Source: Vulcanisaeta sp. JCM 16161 (GTDB taxonomy: Archaea; Thermoproteota; Thermoprotei; Thermoproteales; Thermocladiaceae). Taken from it: a DNA stretch of 64,000 nucleotides. How positions within the stretch are numbered: position 1 is the first letter of the stretch; the number at the start of each line of letters is the position of its first letter. The stretch covers positions 124,001-188,000 of the forward strand of contig NZ_BBDO01000006.1 in assembly GCF_001316285.1 (NCBI RefSeq), read 5' to 3'. Under the pieces are notes generated by a model. The model had not been told where the DNA came from and did no database searches. It saw only the letters and a program-made list of their open reading frames with translations. This document shows, piece after piece, positions 9,927-21,052 of this stretch. A program made the position numbers and the translations under genes.

Positions 9927-11442
9927 ATGGCGAGAAGCGTAAGGACAATGGCGGTCTTGGCGTCATTACTAGCCTATTGAGTAGCTTTACATATAACATT
10001 GCCATCACGAGGAAAATACCGACAGCCGGTCTTGGCCTTTTATCATTACTTAATGCCACAATAGCCTTCTCAACCCTACCAACTGCGCTGATAAACTTTG
10101 CCTACCCAAGGTTGACGGCTAGGGATAATGGGTTGAACATTGCGGCTGCCATAAATGTATCATCAATCTTCTACCTAATTACATTTGCCCTAACCATAGC
10201 CTACCTAGTGAGCGTTTGGTCTAAGATGGGGCCTATGCCTGGCTCGTGCTCACCATAGCTGTGCTCTCGGAAATAACATCATACCTGCAATCCATAACTA
10301 ACTCCGTATTGATGGTTAAGGATAGGGGTAGGTTCGTAGTGACGTCCATTATTCAATCAATTACTAAGTTCATTGCAATACCTGTGATAATGGTCCTTGG
10401 ATGGACCATAGAGGTCATTTTGTGGTCAACATTCTTCATAGTATTCATACCATCGCTATACGCCTTCATATATTCACTAAGGTATAATGTGCATGTCTAC
10501 GACACGCACAGATACCTGAAGGAGGTCCTTAGTGCATCCTGGGTGCCTTTAATGGGCTACGCAATTAATTCCTTCAGGTCCCTGGACGCCATGTTCATTG
10601 GGATCTTTGGCTATGCCCAGTTGGGTATTTGGTACGTGATCTTCATACTCAGCAAGCCGTTTGGTTACAGCGGCACGTTCATCAATGTCACATATGGAGA
10701 GCTTCTTGAGCGGGGCAAGTTGAGCATAATCTATAGGGACTTCCTAATACTACTTTTAATAACCACGTATGTGGCATTGGCACTGTCGTTCTTCCCCGGC
10801 ATCTACATAAACCTTGTTAGGCCAAGCCTAAGGGGTGAAATAAACCCATTGGTACTGCCCGTCATACTCCTCGCGGTAAACAGCGTCCTGGGTAATGTTA
10901 ATCAATTCATTAGTAATGTGATGCAGGGCATTGATAAGAGGGATATCCAGGATACCCGTGAGATAAGGCCTGGCGTTTACCTGAGAAGCCTCATCCTACA
11001 TACCCACTTGGCTGAGCTTGTTTTCACAATTGTTTATCTATCAACAATGATACCATTAATTCTACTATTTAAGGACTTGGAATTTACGTACTACGCAGTG
11101 ACTGGGGCATTGGTATCCTCATTACTTGCCAACATATCTGCTTTGGGATTTAGACTTATTAAACTTGGTAACCTTAAATCCGTGCTTAATGGTAGGGCGT
11201 TAATTCTGGACTATGCAGTGCCGTCATTATTATCAATAGCTGCCTTAATGATCATCGCGCACGAGATGAGGTTCATACTTTACCCAAGCATAATTATTTC
11301 ACTGTATCAGGTGGTGGCCGTATCATTGATAACGCTGGTCATTTACTTCGGTATTGCAATGGCCGTGTCAGGAAATGTAAGGAGTTTAATGATTATTTTA
11401 ATAAGGAGGATAATCAGCACAATTACTGCCCCTCAACTTTAA
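9927..11442 (+). CDS. Wzx/MATE-like polysaccharide flippase, frameshifted
   Basis: Polytopic membrane protein of the oligosaccharide-flippase type, about 500 residues across three frames. These proteins move lipid-linked sugars across the membrane for N-glycans or exopolysaccharide. The start ATG at 9927 follows a TTTTAAAT element at about 9890-9898. The first shift is near 9970, joining MARSVRTMAVLAS to the frame reading LLSSFTYNIAITRKIPTAG. The second is near 10240. Twelve or more hydrophobic segments follow, with short charged loops. No glycosyltransferase gene is adjacent. The family call rests on topology and general pattern rather than one decisive motif. Confidence 0.65.
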
Positions 11443-12692
11443 GTACTTGTGGTGTCCACTTCCATGAGAGGGCGGCGTAAATGACGTAGAGCAGTAACGC
11501 ATTAAATAGGGCGAACACCACGAAACTGCCGTAAAGTAATCCGGGCTGCACGGACACCAGCTGCACCAGGGCGTTTAATTCAGGCGTTAATAATGTGGAG
11601 ACCTTCAATGTATTGGCGACTTGAAGCGTGAATTGCAGGCCGTATGCCTTAACAAGCACGGGTACCGCAGATAAGGGCGGAACTATGGCGTAGGGTAGGT
11701 GCGCCAGCCCATTCATCACCTCAGCGCTAATCATTAGCATTAATACAAGGACTAACTTAAGGCTGAAATTGATCTATTAATGAACTTGAAGGATAGAACT
11801 ATCAGTATGAGTAGTACTAGGCCTAGGGCTATATCCATGTAGAATACGCCGGTCAGCACCATGGTTGGTTTATAGACCGGGTATAGACTTGACGGCAGGT
11901 ATGCAGGTGGTTTACCGAGTATGGACCAGGCAACCGTCGGTGAGTATAGGTAAACCTCATAGAGGTACAATCCAGCGAATACTGCGTAGAGAACACCAAA
12001 TACTAGGCTCACCCAATTACTGATTCTATACCCAACCAGCCTATACTCACTCTTATCGACTGAGTACCTCCACCCAAATATGGAGTTTATTAATATCCCA
12101 GTCATTGCAATTGCGCCGAAGAGTGTCGCTAGGAATAATGGGGCATACGTTGGGTTTAGGAAAACCTGGGACCAATTAATACCGAGTGTGAAACCAACAA
12201 TAGATGAGGTATTCTTAAACACCTCAACACCAGCTGGGTAGTTTATGAAGGCGAAGACGAGCCTAAACATGGCCGGTATAACCGTAAGTGCTATTGCCAT
12301 GCCATAACCAACAGCCACATGCTTCATCGGGCTAATCCTACCAAAGCCCTATAGTAGAAACCAATGAAGGGTAGGGCTATGGCAACTCCAAAGACTATGG
12401 CAACGCCCAAACAGGCCATAATAGGGCCCCGGCTATGTTCGTGAATATCGGCAGTAGGCCCGCGAGGAACACGGTTATTATTGTGCCAAAGAGACCACCA
12501 ATTGCGTAAACAGTAATTAAGTAATTAGCCATATTGTGCGCCAAGTCAACATAGACCTGCTTATTACGCCTATAACCAATTAGCTCAAGCGTTGGTAGTA
12601 TCCAGCCAAGGCCAAGCACAGTATAGACCAGGGTAGGTGAACAGCAAAGGCCCAGGCGATTAAGCCACGGCAATGTCTGTTGCCGAGACCAT
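11423..12692 (-). CDS. Second CydA-like quinol oxidase subunit, frameshifted
   Basis: Membrane protein related to subunit I of cytochrome bd-type oxidase, directly downstream of the intact cydA-like gene and overlapping its end by a few bases. The likely start is the ATG at 12692 (MVSATDIAVA). It continues, after shifts near 12665 and 12630, into VYTVLGLGWILPTLELIGY and ANYLITVYAIGG, then after further shifts near 12400-12330 and 11745 to the end at 11423. A histidine in AFAVHL near the N-terminus sits where CydA has a haem ligand. There is no CydB gene. The pair probably forms a heterodimer of two CydA-like chains, an arrangement I recall for other Thermoproteales. Confidence 0.65.
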
Positions 12693-12702
12693 ACCCACCA
12701 CC

Positions 12703-14112
12703 TCAATACTCCACAGCCTTCACCTTAGTCTCTTCGTACTTAGGCGCTCTCTTTAGGTATAGGTAGACCATGAACACCGCCAGCGATGGCATGGCGATCT
12801 CAACGATAAGCACAAGTACCGCCAACCAAACTGGGAAGTAAAGCGTTGGGTTCAGTAAACCGCCTGGTCCAACGGGCACGCCAGTAATTATTGGTGGGCC
12901 ACCACTTGGGTTGGGGTCTGCCTGAACTAATATGAATGGGTACCTGCCTGACTCAGCTGAGACTGCGCCGCCGATCGACGCGAAGGCTGCAAAGAACGGC
13001 ATTAAGTAAACGCCGTTCCTCTCAAAGAAGTTTGCCAATGCCCTAGCCCAACCAAAACGACCAAAGAAGCCTGGGAATAGGTACCAAAGTGATAAGGCAC
13101 CGCTCCATATGCCAAGTAATATTCCGAATATGACCATGAAGACCCAGTAAAACACAAATACGAAGGCTGGCGGTCTCTCATAGGCAGGCCAGCTATAGTA
13201 GCCCCAGAAGGCGTGGTTGAATGTCCCATACGCAAGGAAGCTCGTTAATGGGTCAACTCTGAGACCGCTCCAGAACATGCCCTCAAGAGCCGCCAACTTA
13301 AGTGGATCATCCTGCAGAACTAACTCGCCCTGTAGGTGGCCAAGTACGAAGCCCTGAATCGCCGTTAATACGGCCACAGTGGGTACCAGTACCTTAAGCA
13401 TCATTAGTCTCTCGGGCTTCCTATCACGTATGTATAGGTATAGGTATATCGCGGCTATTATCGACCAGGTAAGTATGACAGCGGCCAGTATACCGTGGAA
13501 TATGAAGACATTGGCGCCCCACCAGAACATGTTCCAAGCATCTGTAGGCGAGGCCCATTTAACCACGTAATCCGTTAAACCAACCACATTCTGTCCAGTG
13601 GCCTGGTACAAGTTAATAACCTCGAGACCTGGCGGTCTCATGCTCAATGATGCCATGACCGCCAATATGTTGTAGGCACTATAATAGCCGCCAAATGCTG
13701 CGACTATACCTATTATCCAGTGAAGGACTTGATTCCCAATCTTGTTCCACGTAAATACATAGAGCGGCAATATTATCACCTCAGTTAGGAATGCAAACAA
13801 CTCCAGGTAAAACGGTAACACAATGGCCTCGCCAATTAACGATATGAAGTTACTCCACAACGTAACTAGGCCAAACTCAACCAGTGTACCGAAGGCCGCA
13901 CCAACGCCGAAGAATATTGTCGATATTACTGAGAACGTCCTGGCAGTGTTATACCAGAAGGGATTACGGCTCCTTATATATAGGTACTCAGCAACCACGG
14001 CCAGGAGTATTGTGCCAAGGAAACTCGATGCCATTGATACATGGGTTAAAACACCAACCGCAGTCACAACCCTAACATCAGTTGGCGCCCCGAGTATGGG
14101 TTGGTCTACCAT
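12703..14112 (-). CDS. cydA: Cytochrome bd-type quinol oxidase subunit I
   Basis: Terminal oxidase subunit that oxidises quinol and reduces oxygen at bound haems in the cytoplasmic membrane. The 469-residue protein is intact. VGVLTHVSMASSFLG near the N-terminus contains the first haem histidine. EAIVLPFYLELFAFLTE supplies conserved acidic residues. GHLQGELVLQDDPLKLAALEG corresponds to the quinol-binding region preceding the conserved K-x4-E. About nine membrane segments are visible. A TATA element at 14136-14146 predicts a leaderless start. The second CydA-like gene follows with overlap, so they should be co-transcribed. Crenarchaeal bd enzymes commonly lack CydB. Confidence 0.85.
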   Translation of the reverse strand: MVDQPILGAPTDVRVVTAVGVLTHVSMASSFLGTILLAVVAEYLYIRSRNPFWYNTARTFSVISTIFFGVGAAFGTLVEFGLVTLWSNFISLIGEAIVLPFYLELFAFLTEVIILPLYVFTWNKIGNQVLHWIIGIVAAFGGYYSAYNILAVMASLSMRPPGLEVINLYQATGQNVVGLTDYVVKWASPTDAWNMFWWGANVFIFHGILAAVILTWSIIAAIYLYLYIRDRKPERLMMLKVLVPTVAVLTAIQGFVLGHLQGELVLQDDPLKLAALEGMFWSGLRVDPLTSFLAYGTFNHAFWGYYSWPAYERPPAFVFVFYWVFMVIFGILLGIWSGALSLWYLFPGFFGRFGWARALANFFERNGVYLMPFFAAFASIGGAVSAESGRYPFILVQADPNPSGGPPIITGVPVGPGGLLNPTLYFPVWLAVLVLIVEIAMPSLAVFMVYLYLKRAPKYEETKVKAVEY

Positions 14113-14135
14113 CGCACATAGTTATGTGAATTAAC

Positions 14136-14146
14136 AATTTATATAG
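14136..14146 (-). promoter_or_regulatory. TATA element of the cydA operon
   Basis: On the minus strand this reads CTATATAAATT, centred about 28 bases upstream of the cydA ATG at 14112. The 100 bases further upstream are AT-rich and contain no gene. Confidence 0.6.
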
Positions 14147-14249
14147 TGATGCGTCCTATATTTTTACTTAAATAGGCATATGTATGTTCATTAAAAATAT
14201 CAGCATTTAGTTATAAATACTTAAATTTATTTAAATATAAAAGAATGCG

Positions 14250-15565
14250 TCAATTCCTGAGAAATTGTCTCGCGGCAATTATTAATGGATCCCAGACCTG
14301 GGTTACGGCAGGTAGGTAAGCCAGGTCGCTCATGAATAGGTCTTCAACGGTTGCCCCCTTAGCCATTAATGCCGCTAATGTATCGATTCTACCAAGCACG
14401 TAGGAGCCATCATCACCAAGTACCTGGCGCCAGGATCCTCATGCTGTCCTCATCAATTATTAGCTTTATCGTCACATAACCACCGCCTGGGTAATACCTT
14501 GCCTTGGTCCTGGCGGTTATTACGGCACTCCTCACCTTAAATCCATGCCTCATTGCTTCCTGCGTTGTTAATCCAGCGCTTGCTATGTATAGGTTCATGA
14601 ATCTAGTCATTGAGGTACCAACAACCCCAGGAAAGACCATGGGCTTACCGGCTATGTTACTACCTGCCACGAACCCCATCTTATTAGCCGTAGTCCCAAA
14701 GGGGTGCCAGTAGGGCTTACCAGTTATTAGGTTCTTTGTCTCGGCCACATCACCCGCGGCATAGACATTATCGATGCTTGTCCTCATGTGACTATCAACC
14801 CACACGGCACCCGTTTCACCAATGCGTAAATTGAGTTGTTTTGCCAATTCCGCATTTGGTTTTATGCCCGTTGCGAGTATTACTGCGTCAACAGCGTGCT
14901 TACCACCATCAGTAATTATTACCTGCTTATCACCCTGGTAATCAATCTCGATTACCTTCTCATTCAATCGCAACTTTACGCCATGCTTAATTAACTCATT
15001 TATAACGATATTACCCATATCCTCATCCAGGGACTTACGTAATGGGTAACCAGACCTACCAATCATCAATACCTCCTTACCCCTAAACCTAAGCGCTCGC
15101 AACCTCAAGCCCAATATAGCCAGTACCAATAATGCCAACGCTATCCACTGAGTAGAGCACATTCCTCAGATTTATGGCATCGGCCGGGTGATGCACCGTG
15201 AATACGCGATCCCCCTTAATTGGTATGTTCGGTATAGCGGGAATAGCGCCGGTGGCGAGTACCAGGTAATCCCACCCCACTTTATTACCCCTATCCGTGA
15301 CCACGTAACCCGGGCCGACCTCAATGACGGTCTCATTAGTCCTAACATCAATACCCCTCTCCCTCCTGAAGTAGTCGGGTGTGTAGTGCATGAATAATTC
15401 ATAATTATCGAATAACCCCTCGAGGTAGTAAGGAATTCCACAGGGTGCGTGACTAACCATGCCTGTCCTCTCAAAAACCACAACTTCAAAGTCACGCCTC
15501 AACCTCCTTATTCTGGACGCCGCACTCATTCCAGCGGCACCGCCACCGATTATTACGACCCTCAT
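14250..15565 (-). CDS. CoA-disulfide reductase/NADH oxidase-type flavoprotein, frameshifted
   Basis: FAD- and NAD(P)H-dependent disulfide oxidoreductase. The FAD fingerprint VVIIGGGAAGMSAASRIRR is at the N-terminus. SHAPCGIPYY carries the single redox cysteine typical of CoA-disulfide reductases and water- or peroxide-forming NADH oxidases. The NAD-binding GIIGTGYIGLEVA and the second FAD site YAAGDVAE are present. The first frame runs to about 15090. The second covers about 15110 to 14420. A third, reading QVLGDDGSYVLGRIDTLA, carries the dimerisation domain to a stop at 14250. It may recycle low-molecular thiols or remove oxygen beside the bd oxidase. Confidence 0.82.
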
Positions 15566-15627
15566 ACTGCGTGAATTAAGGAAGAAAAAATAAATTATAC
15601 CCTTTAAACCAGCATGCGTGAATACAA

Positions 15628-16188
15628 ATGCATAATAGCAATACTAATGATAAATTATCTAAGATCATTGATATGATGAGGGAGCTCGAGAGATACCTAG
15701 CCATTCTATACGGCATAGCCGCCTCGAGCACCAATGAGCCATTCATAAGCGCCATAATGAGGAAGATAAGCATTGAATCTGCAATGCACAATTACATATT
15801 AACTACAATAAAGGAGTTGATTCATGAATGCCCGCCAAAGAAGGTCTTTGACGTGGAGACATTAACCTCATTGCAGGGAAGTATTGAGGAAGCCATAACC
15901 CACACAAAGTCCCTAATTGAGTACATAAGCTCAATGGAGAAGGTTCATTACGATGTAACGAACGTAATAATTGATAAGTTAAATGAATTGGAGGGTTATG
16001 AGGATAATGCCGTGAGGGTCTACAGCTTCCTACTAAGGAGTTACCTACCAATAACCAGTACTAGGATTGAAGCCAAACACCGTGCAGCCTCAAAGCTTAT
16101 TATTAAGTTGCTTAAGGGTATATCGGATGATGAGAAGCACCATAGTGAGTTACTCCAGGTTATTAGGGAGTACTTATTGAAGCCGTAA
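15628..16188 (+). CDS. Ferritin-like (rubrerythrin-type) helical protein
   Basis: A 186-residue all-helical protein, intact. Helix 1 contains MRELERYLAILYGIA, helix 2 KISIESAMHNYIL, and the last helix SDDEKHHSELLQVI. The spacing of E-x-x-H and D-E-K-H-H carboxylate and histidine residues matches ferritin-like diiron proteins. I cannot confirm a complete diiron site by eye, and no rubredoxin domain is present. It lies divergent to the disulfide reductase/NADH oxidase, which suggests a role in oxygen or peroxide handling. Confidence 0.55.
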   Translation: MHNSNTNDKLSKIIDMMRELERYLAILYGIAASSTNEPFISAIMRKISIESAMHNYILTTIKELIHECPPKKVFDVETLTSLQGSIEEAITHTKSLIEYISSMEKVHYDVTNVIIDKLNELEGYEDNAVRVYSFLLRSYLPITSTRIEAKHRAASKLIIKLLKGISDDEKHHSELLQVIREYLLKP

Positions 16189-16229
16189 TTTTATGCGTAG
16201 AAAAGAAATTAAAGTGCTTAGTCCAGGTC

Positions 16230-17797
16230 TTGACCGTGAAGGGACCGACGCTCTTCCTTAGGGAGTCCACGGGACTCGTTAGGGAAATTGGCCCTTGGAC
16301 AGCCCTACTAATGAATACTGCATTCATAGCATTCCAATCAGGGTTTATACTGTTGATATCTAGTATGTTCAATTTCCCAAGGGGAAACCCATTAATCGCC
16401 ATAGCCATCAGCGCATTACTATTTCTACCACTAACGATATTACTTAATAGGGTAGGCATTACATATTACAGGACAGCCAGTGATTACATATTCATAACAA
16501 GGAACCTACACCCATCAATAGGCTTTGCAACAATGTTTATGTTTGCGGTAGACCAGATGTTCTTTAATGCCGTATTAATAAGCCTTGGATTAATCACGGG
16601 GTTGGCACCTGCAATACTGGCAATTGGCATCTCGAATAATGTACCAAGTCTCATATCCCTCGGCAGCTCGTTAATGAGCAATCCATTAATGGCGTTCTTA
16701 ATGGGTTCCGTGATATTCGCAATCCTCGTGTTAATTAATATCGCGTCGTCAAGGGCAGGTACATACTTAGCATCCGCAATCTCGTTATTTGGTATAGCAA
16801 CATTCGCATTAACAATAATACTACTTCATGTTTATGCGCCGCAAATAATTAACGCCATAAAGACCACGGCGCCTAACATACTTAGCCAGGCGGTTTCTGC
16901 ATCAGAGGAGTTGCCGAGTAATGGCATGATTATGGACACAATATACTTAATACCGTACCTGGCCTATGTATTCCCCTTCGTAAACTTCGTATTGTCGGTC
17001 GGTGGTGAGGTCAGGAGGGGTAGCGCAATGCCCATAGCCATATTCGGGACATACGCATTAAGCGCCATATTCCTAATAATTGGTGTCTGGGTTACTATTA
17101 CGTCCATTGGCATTAATAGATTAAATGGATTATTCGCCATATATTACGGCCTAGTAAGCGGTATTTCCTGGCCGAGCAACCTACCGCCACCGTATCCCCA
17201 GGCCCTACTCATAATGGCAATGAGAAACCCCGTAATTCAGTGGTTGATAGCTATTGGTTCATTTACCTGGTACGTAAATGTTGTCTCGGTCCTAATAATA
17301 CAGATAGCCAGGTACCTACTGGCCCTATCCTTCGATAGGGTATTACCGTCGATCCTCGCCTACGTAAGCCCAAGAACCCACACACCAATTATGGCCCACA
17401 TGACTGACCTGGCTATAACCCTAGTGATAATGTATCTTTACAACTTTAGTGTTGTTCCAACGCTATCAGCTACGATGGATGTGAGTACCCTGGTCACGAT
17501 ACTTATGTACTTCATGGTAATAACAATAACGGCCATCGTACTTGGCGTAAGAACTAGGTCTATGGAGACCACGGTGCTTGGTGCCTACACAACGGCGTTA
17601 TTTGCGTGGATAGCCTATGAAGAAGCCGTAAACCCGATGGCGTATCTATTCGTACCGTCAATAAACGCTACATAATAGGATTCTTCGCGGCATTATTTAC
17701 GATTGGCGTCATAATTTACTACGCAGTTAGGCTTTACAGGCTCAGGAGGGAGAACATCGACATAAACATGCTATTCAAGGAAATACCGCCTGAGTAA
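16230..17797 (+). CDS. APC-superfamily permease, frameshifted near its end
   Basis: A 12-segment membrane transporter of the amino-acid permease superfamily, more diverged than the three other permeases in this window. The N-terminus reads ESTGLVREIGPWTALLMNTAF, where the family's first broken helix lies. The main frame continues to 17675. After a shift near 17668 the last membrane helix and cytoplasmic tail (FFAALFTIGVIIYYAVRLYR, ending LFKEIPPE) follow to a stop at 17797. Total is about 522 residues. The start is TTG 16230 or GTG 16236. It ends two bases before the stop of the convergent small gene at 17799. Confidence 0.78.
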
Positions 17798-17798
17798 A

Positions 17799-18101
17799 TT
17801 AATTAACCTCCATTATGAACGCATCAATTATCTTATTACCCATAACCCTGATAATCGTCTCAAGCGACTTATCCCTAACTATTACCGTCACCACACCATG
17901 CTCATAATCAATAAACGAAGCCCTCCAGTCATAACTAAGCTCAATTAACTCACCATTTCTCCACACACCAACCACCTTAGGATCAACATGAACAATAAAC
18001 ATGTCATCACCAATAATGCACCTCCTCTTAACCAACTTAATAAAATAACCAAACCCACTGGCCACCAATACCTCCTTGCTACATCTCATTAACTCACCCA
18101 A
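17799..18101 (-). CDS. Small protein of unknown function
   Basis: An intact 100-residue protein that I do not recognise. It is predicted to be mostly beta (MFIVHVDPKVVGVWRNGEL, HGVVTVIVRDK) with two cysteines near the N-terminus (RCSKEVL, KRRCIIGDD). No membrane segment is visible. It is convergent with the permease and divergent from the Nre gene, with which it shares a roughly 110-base upstream region. Confidence 0.5.
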   Translation of the reverse strand: MGELMRCSKEVLVASGFGYFIKLVKRRCIIGDDMFIVHVDPKVVGVWRNGELIELSYDWRASFIDYEHGVVTVIVRDKSLETIIRVMGNKIIDAFIMEVN

Positions 18102-18214
18102 GCCCCTCTCATAGATTTGACGTGAGAATTCACGAAGTGCCTTTTAAGGGTTCCTACTCACGAAGAGAGTAATCGAAACGCCTATATAGCGCTTTAAGGC
18201 ATATCATTAATGAA

Positions 18215-19455
18215 GTGCGGATAAACCCAGCACTATGCATTAAGTGTAGGGGAGAATACAACCTATGTGGGCTATCCTACTGCCCAATCTTGGTGGAGCT
18301 ACGTGCCAAGTACACGCTTAAGAACGCCATTAATAAGGAACGCGTTGATGGTTCTTCGCCACCAAGCATATTCATTGGGCGTATTGGCTACCCGAGGATT
18401 AATGTATACCCAGCAACACCGCCTATGCACGGTGATACAAGCAATCTCGAGAATCCAAAGACCTGGTTGAGCATGAGACTTGAGGATTTCATATCAAGTA
18501 GGCTTTCACTAATTAGGGGCTCCATAAGGGTTAGGGTTGAGGACGCAAGAATCCGCCTAGGGCATTGCATGATGTACAGGTCATGGCGTTATCAAGTAAT
18601 CCGGTGGATTCTGAGTTAATTCTAGAGAAGCCGGTGGGTGCCCGTTATGTGCTTGATGAGCACTCACCGCCCTTTGGGCCATCAGCACCGTTGCAGGAAT
18701 TACGGATATATTCATTACCGCCAACACCAAGGATAATCGATAAGGTTTATAGCGATACTGACCTAAATGCTACTGAGGCTATCTGGACGTTGTATAGCCA
18801 TGGCATTGACGTACACCATATATCCAGGTTACTAAGTGTTGGTGCCCTCGGCATTGGTAAGAGGAGGAGGCTCGTACCAACTAGGTGGTCAATAACCGCA
18901 GTTGATAAGCAGGTCTCTGATAAATTACTCAGTGAGGTTCGTGATTACCCACTAATAAGTGAGTATAGAGTCTACGTAAGGAGGTTCAGGGATAATACCT
19001 TCGTGGGAATCCTAGCACCGCACACCTGGCTATATGAGTGGGCTGAGGCCTGGTGGCCTGGTTCGACGTGGAACCTATGGGGCGGTGATACTGTTCTTGA
19101 GCTTGATTATGAGGGTTACTGGGGACGTGATGACTACCCATCAATAGGCGGTTGCTACTACGCAGCTAGGATAGCCGTACTTGAGGCCCTACGGGCGATG
19201 CGAAGGCAGGCGGCTGTCATACTATGGCGTGAGATCTACCCAGGCTTCAACCTGCCAATTGGTGTTTGGTGGGTTAGGGAGAACATTAGGGCAATGCTTA
19301 ATGGGCCTTACGAAAGGTTTTACGACCTGAGGGATGCCCTAAGGTATGTGGCAGGTTTCCTAAAATTACCAATAAGTACCTGGGTATCGAGGTCCTACGT
19401 GATTAGGGTCCTCACGAGACAATCAAGCCTAATCGATTGGCTGGGCGGTAAGTAA
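18215..19455 (+). CDS. nreA: Nre-family DNA repair protein, frameshifted
   Basis: Archaeal Nre protein; in Haloferax NreA acts with PCNA in repair of mitomycin C damage (known for the family). The N-terminus has the conserved cysteine cluster CIKCRGEYNLCGLSYCPI, a probable zinc site. The core has GPSAPLQELRIY and VPTRWSITAVDKQVSDKL. The last residues, QSSLIDWLGGK, form a PCNA-interacting (PIP-like) motif of the Q-x-x-L-x-x-W-L form. One shift near 18562 separates 18215-18560 from the rest. The start is GTG 18215, because the nearby ATG at 18210 is out of frame. A CCTATATAG element lies about 26 bases upstream. The radical SAM gene begins on the next base after the stop. Confidence 0.88.
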
Positions 19456-20285
19456 ATGAGCGGCGCATTTAAGCTAGGCAACACAATCATTAGGGAGATA
19501 AGGGTTAAGTCGGCATTATCAAGGTCGGGATTGCCAGAATACGATTATGCCCTAAACCCATACCTAGGTTGTCAACACGGTTGTATCTACTGCTACGCCA
19601 TGGACTTCACGAGAGGCGAACCTGGCGTTAGATGGGGTGAGGTTGTCTATGTCAAGGTAAACCTAATACAGGCGCTGCTAAGAGATATTAGGAGACTTAA
19701 GCCTGGCATTGTCGGTGTATCCACAATAACGGATCCGTACCAACCCGTGGAGTCCAGGTACAAACTAACCAGGAGGTCGATTGAGGTATTATGCAATGCG
19801 GGTTATCATGTTAGTATACAGACGAAGTCGGCATTAATCATCAGGGATTTAGACGTAATTAGTAGATGCAGTGAGTTAATGGACGTGGGCTTCACAATAA
19901 CCACAATGAGGGATACGTACAGGGTAATAGAGCCCATGGCCGCGCACCCAATGGCGAGGGCATCAGCACTCAAGAGAATAGCCAACATGGGCGTTGAGAC
20001 CTGGATATTCCTAGGTCCTGTGATACCTGGCGTGAATGATAAGGTGGAGGATTACGAACCAATTATTCGCCTAGCCAAGGAAACGCTCCCAGGTAATAAT
20101 TGACAGGTTTAGGCCAAGACCGATAGTAACCAGGTTTATGAGTAGGAAGTTAAACACCATATACAGTAACCAGGGATTGGTGGAGTAAGACCTTGAATTC
20201 AATAATGAGACTATGTAGAGACTACGGCGTTAATTGCATCACGGCAGAGGATGAGTGGGAAATAAATCGAAAAAGAGGAAAGTAA
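19456..20285 (+). CDS. SPL-like radical SAM protein, frameshifted
   Basis: Radical S-adenosylmethionine enzyme related to spore photoproduct lyase (COG1533 type). The cluster motif CQHGCIYCYA (C-x3-C-x2-C) lies at about residue 40, followed by TDPYQPVESRYKLTR and TKSALIIRDLD, both characteristic of this subfamily. The first frame ends at 20103. Two further frames give IIDRFRPRPIVTRFM and a tail ending WEINRKRGK at 20285, so the protein is about 275 residues with two shifts near 20085 and 20190. It begins immediately after nreA, so the two are almost certainly one operon, and a nucleic-acid repair role is plausible. The substrate is unknown. Confidence 0.82.
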
Positions 20286-20327
20286 TAGGTTAATGCGGAA
20301 AGATTTAAATAAATGTGGGATAAATAA

Positions 20328-20585
20328 TTGTATATGGGGAGCGTGGTTAAGATCGATAACAGAGGTAGGATAAGACTGCCAGGGAGACTTGCTAAATATG
20401 GCTCGGTAATCATAATTGATGTTGGTGAGTACTTCATTGGCATCCCAATACCCAAGGATCCATTGGCAGCAACATCAGGTATTATAAGAAGTGAGAAGAG
20501 TGTCAAGGAATTAAGGAGGGAGGCTGAGGAGGAGGCTGCCGGAGATGCATTAATGAGGGCCAAGAGGATGGGCCATGCTGATTGA
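20328..20585 (+). CDS. vapB: AbrB/SpoVT-type antitoxin
   Basis: An 85-residue antitoxin. The N-terminal swapped-hairpin DNA-binding domain (VVKIDNRGRIRLPGRLAKYG) is followed by a charged helical tail (VKELRREAEEEAAGDALMRAK) that should wrap the toxin. It overlaps the downstream PIN toxin by 11 bases, the usual VapBC layout, so the pair is translated together and probably autoregulated. A GATTTAAATAAA promoter element lies about 25 bases upstream. Confidence 0.85.
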   Translation: MYMGSVVKIDNRGRIRLPGRLAKYGSVIIIDVGEYFIGIPIPKDPLAATSGIIRSEKSVKELRREAEEEAAGDALMRAKRMGHAD

Positions 20586-20994
20586 TACTGACATATTAAT
20601 TGCCCATTTGAAGGATAGGGATTGGCTTAAGGACGTGGCTGATAGATTGCTATTACGCATTGTGAATGGCGACTTCGGTGAGGTATTAGTAAGTAGGGAG
20701 GTTATTCATGAGATGTATTACGTATTGAGACGAGTAGGACTTAATAATCGTGAGATATTGAATAAGGTTGGAGCATTAACAAGTATACCAAATCTTAAAT
20801 GGGTACCAACCACAGTTGATATAGACTTAATGGCTTTAGCATTAATGGATCAGTACGGCCTTACATCAATTTTCGACGCGTACAATGCCGCAACGTGTCT
20901 GCTTTATGATAAGGATAGAAAGATAATATCCACAGATAATGCGTATGATAGGGTTCTAGGGCTATCAAGGATTGACCCTAGAAATCTCGTTTAG
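20575..20994 (+). CDS. vapC: PIN-domain ribonuclease toxin
   Basis: A 139-residue PIN-domain endoribonuclease. The first acidic residue is in MLIDTDILIAHL, a conserved glutamate follows in SREVIHEMYYVL, and the last acidic group is in SIFDAYNAATCLL and KIISTDNAYDRV. All four expected metal-binding carboxylates are visible, so activity is likely. It is encoded with the AbrB-type antitoxin. The gene is intact. Confidence 0.88.
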   Translation: MLIDTDILIAHLKDRDWLKDVADRLLLRIVNGDFGEVLVSREVIHEMYYVLRRVGLNNREILNKVGALTSIPNLKWVPTTVDIDLMALALMDQYGLTSIFDAYNAATCLLYDKDRKIISTDNAYDRVLGLSRIDPRNLV

Positions 20995-21052
20995 TATTGC
21001 GTACTTAGAAACCTTTATTAATAAGGTCATTGACCAAGACTCGGCGAATTAA

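Noticed and set aside
13823..14134. Plus-strand ORF of 103 codons opposite cydA
   Set aside because: It is antisense to a well-supported membrane protein, and its composition is explained by that gene.
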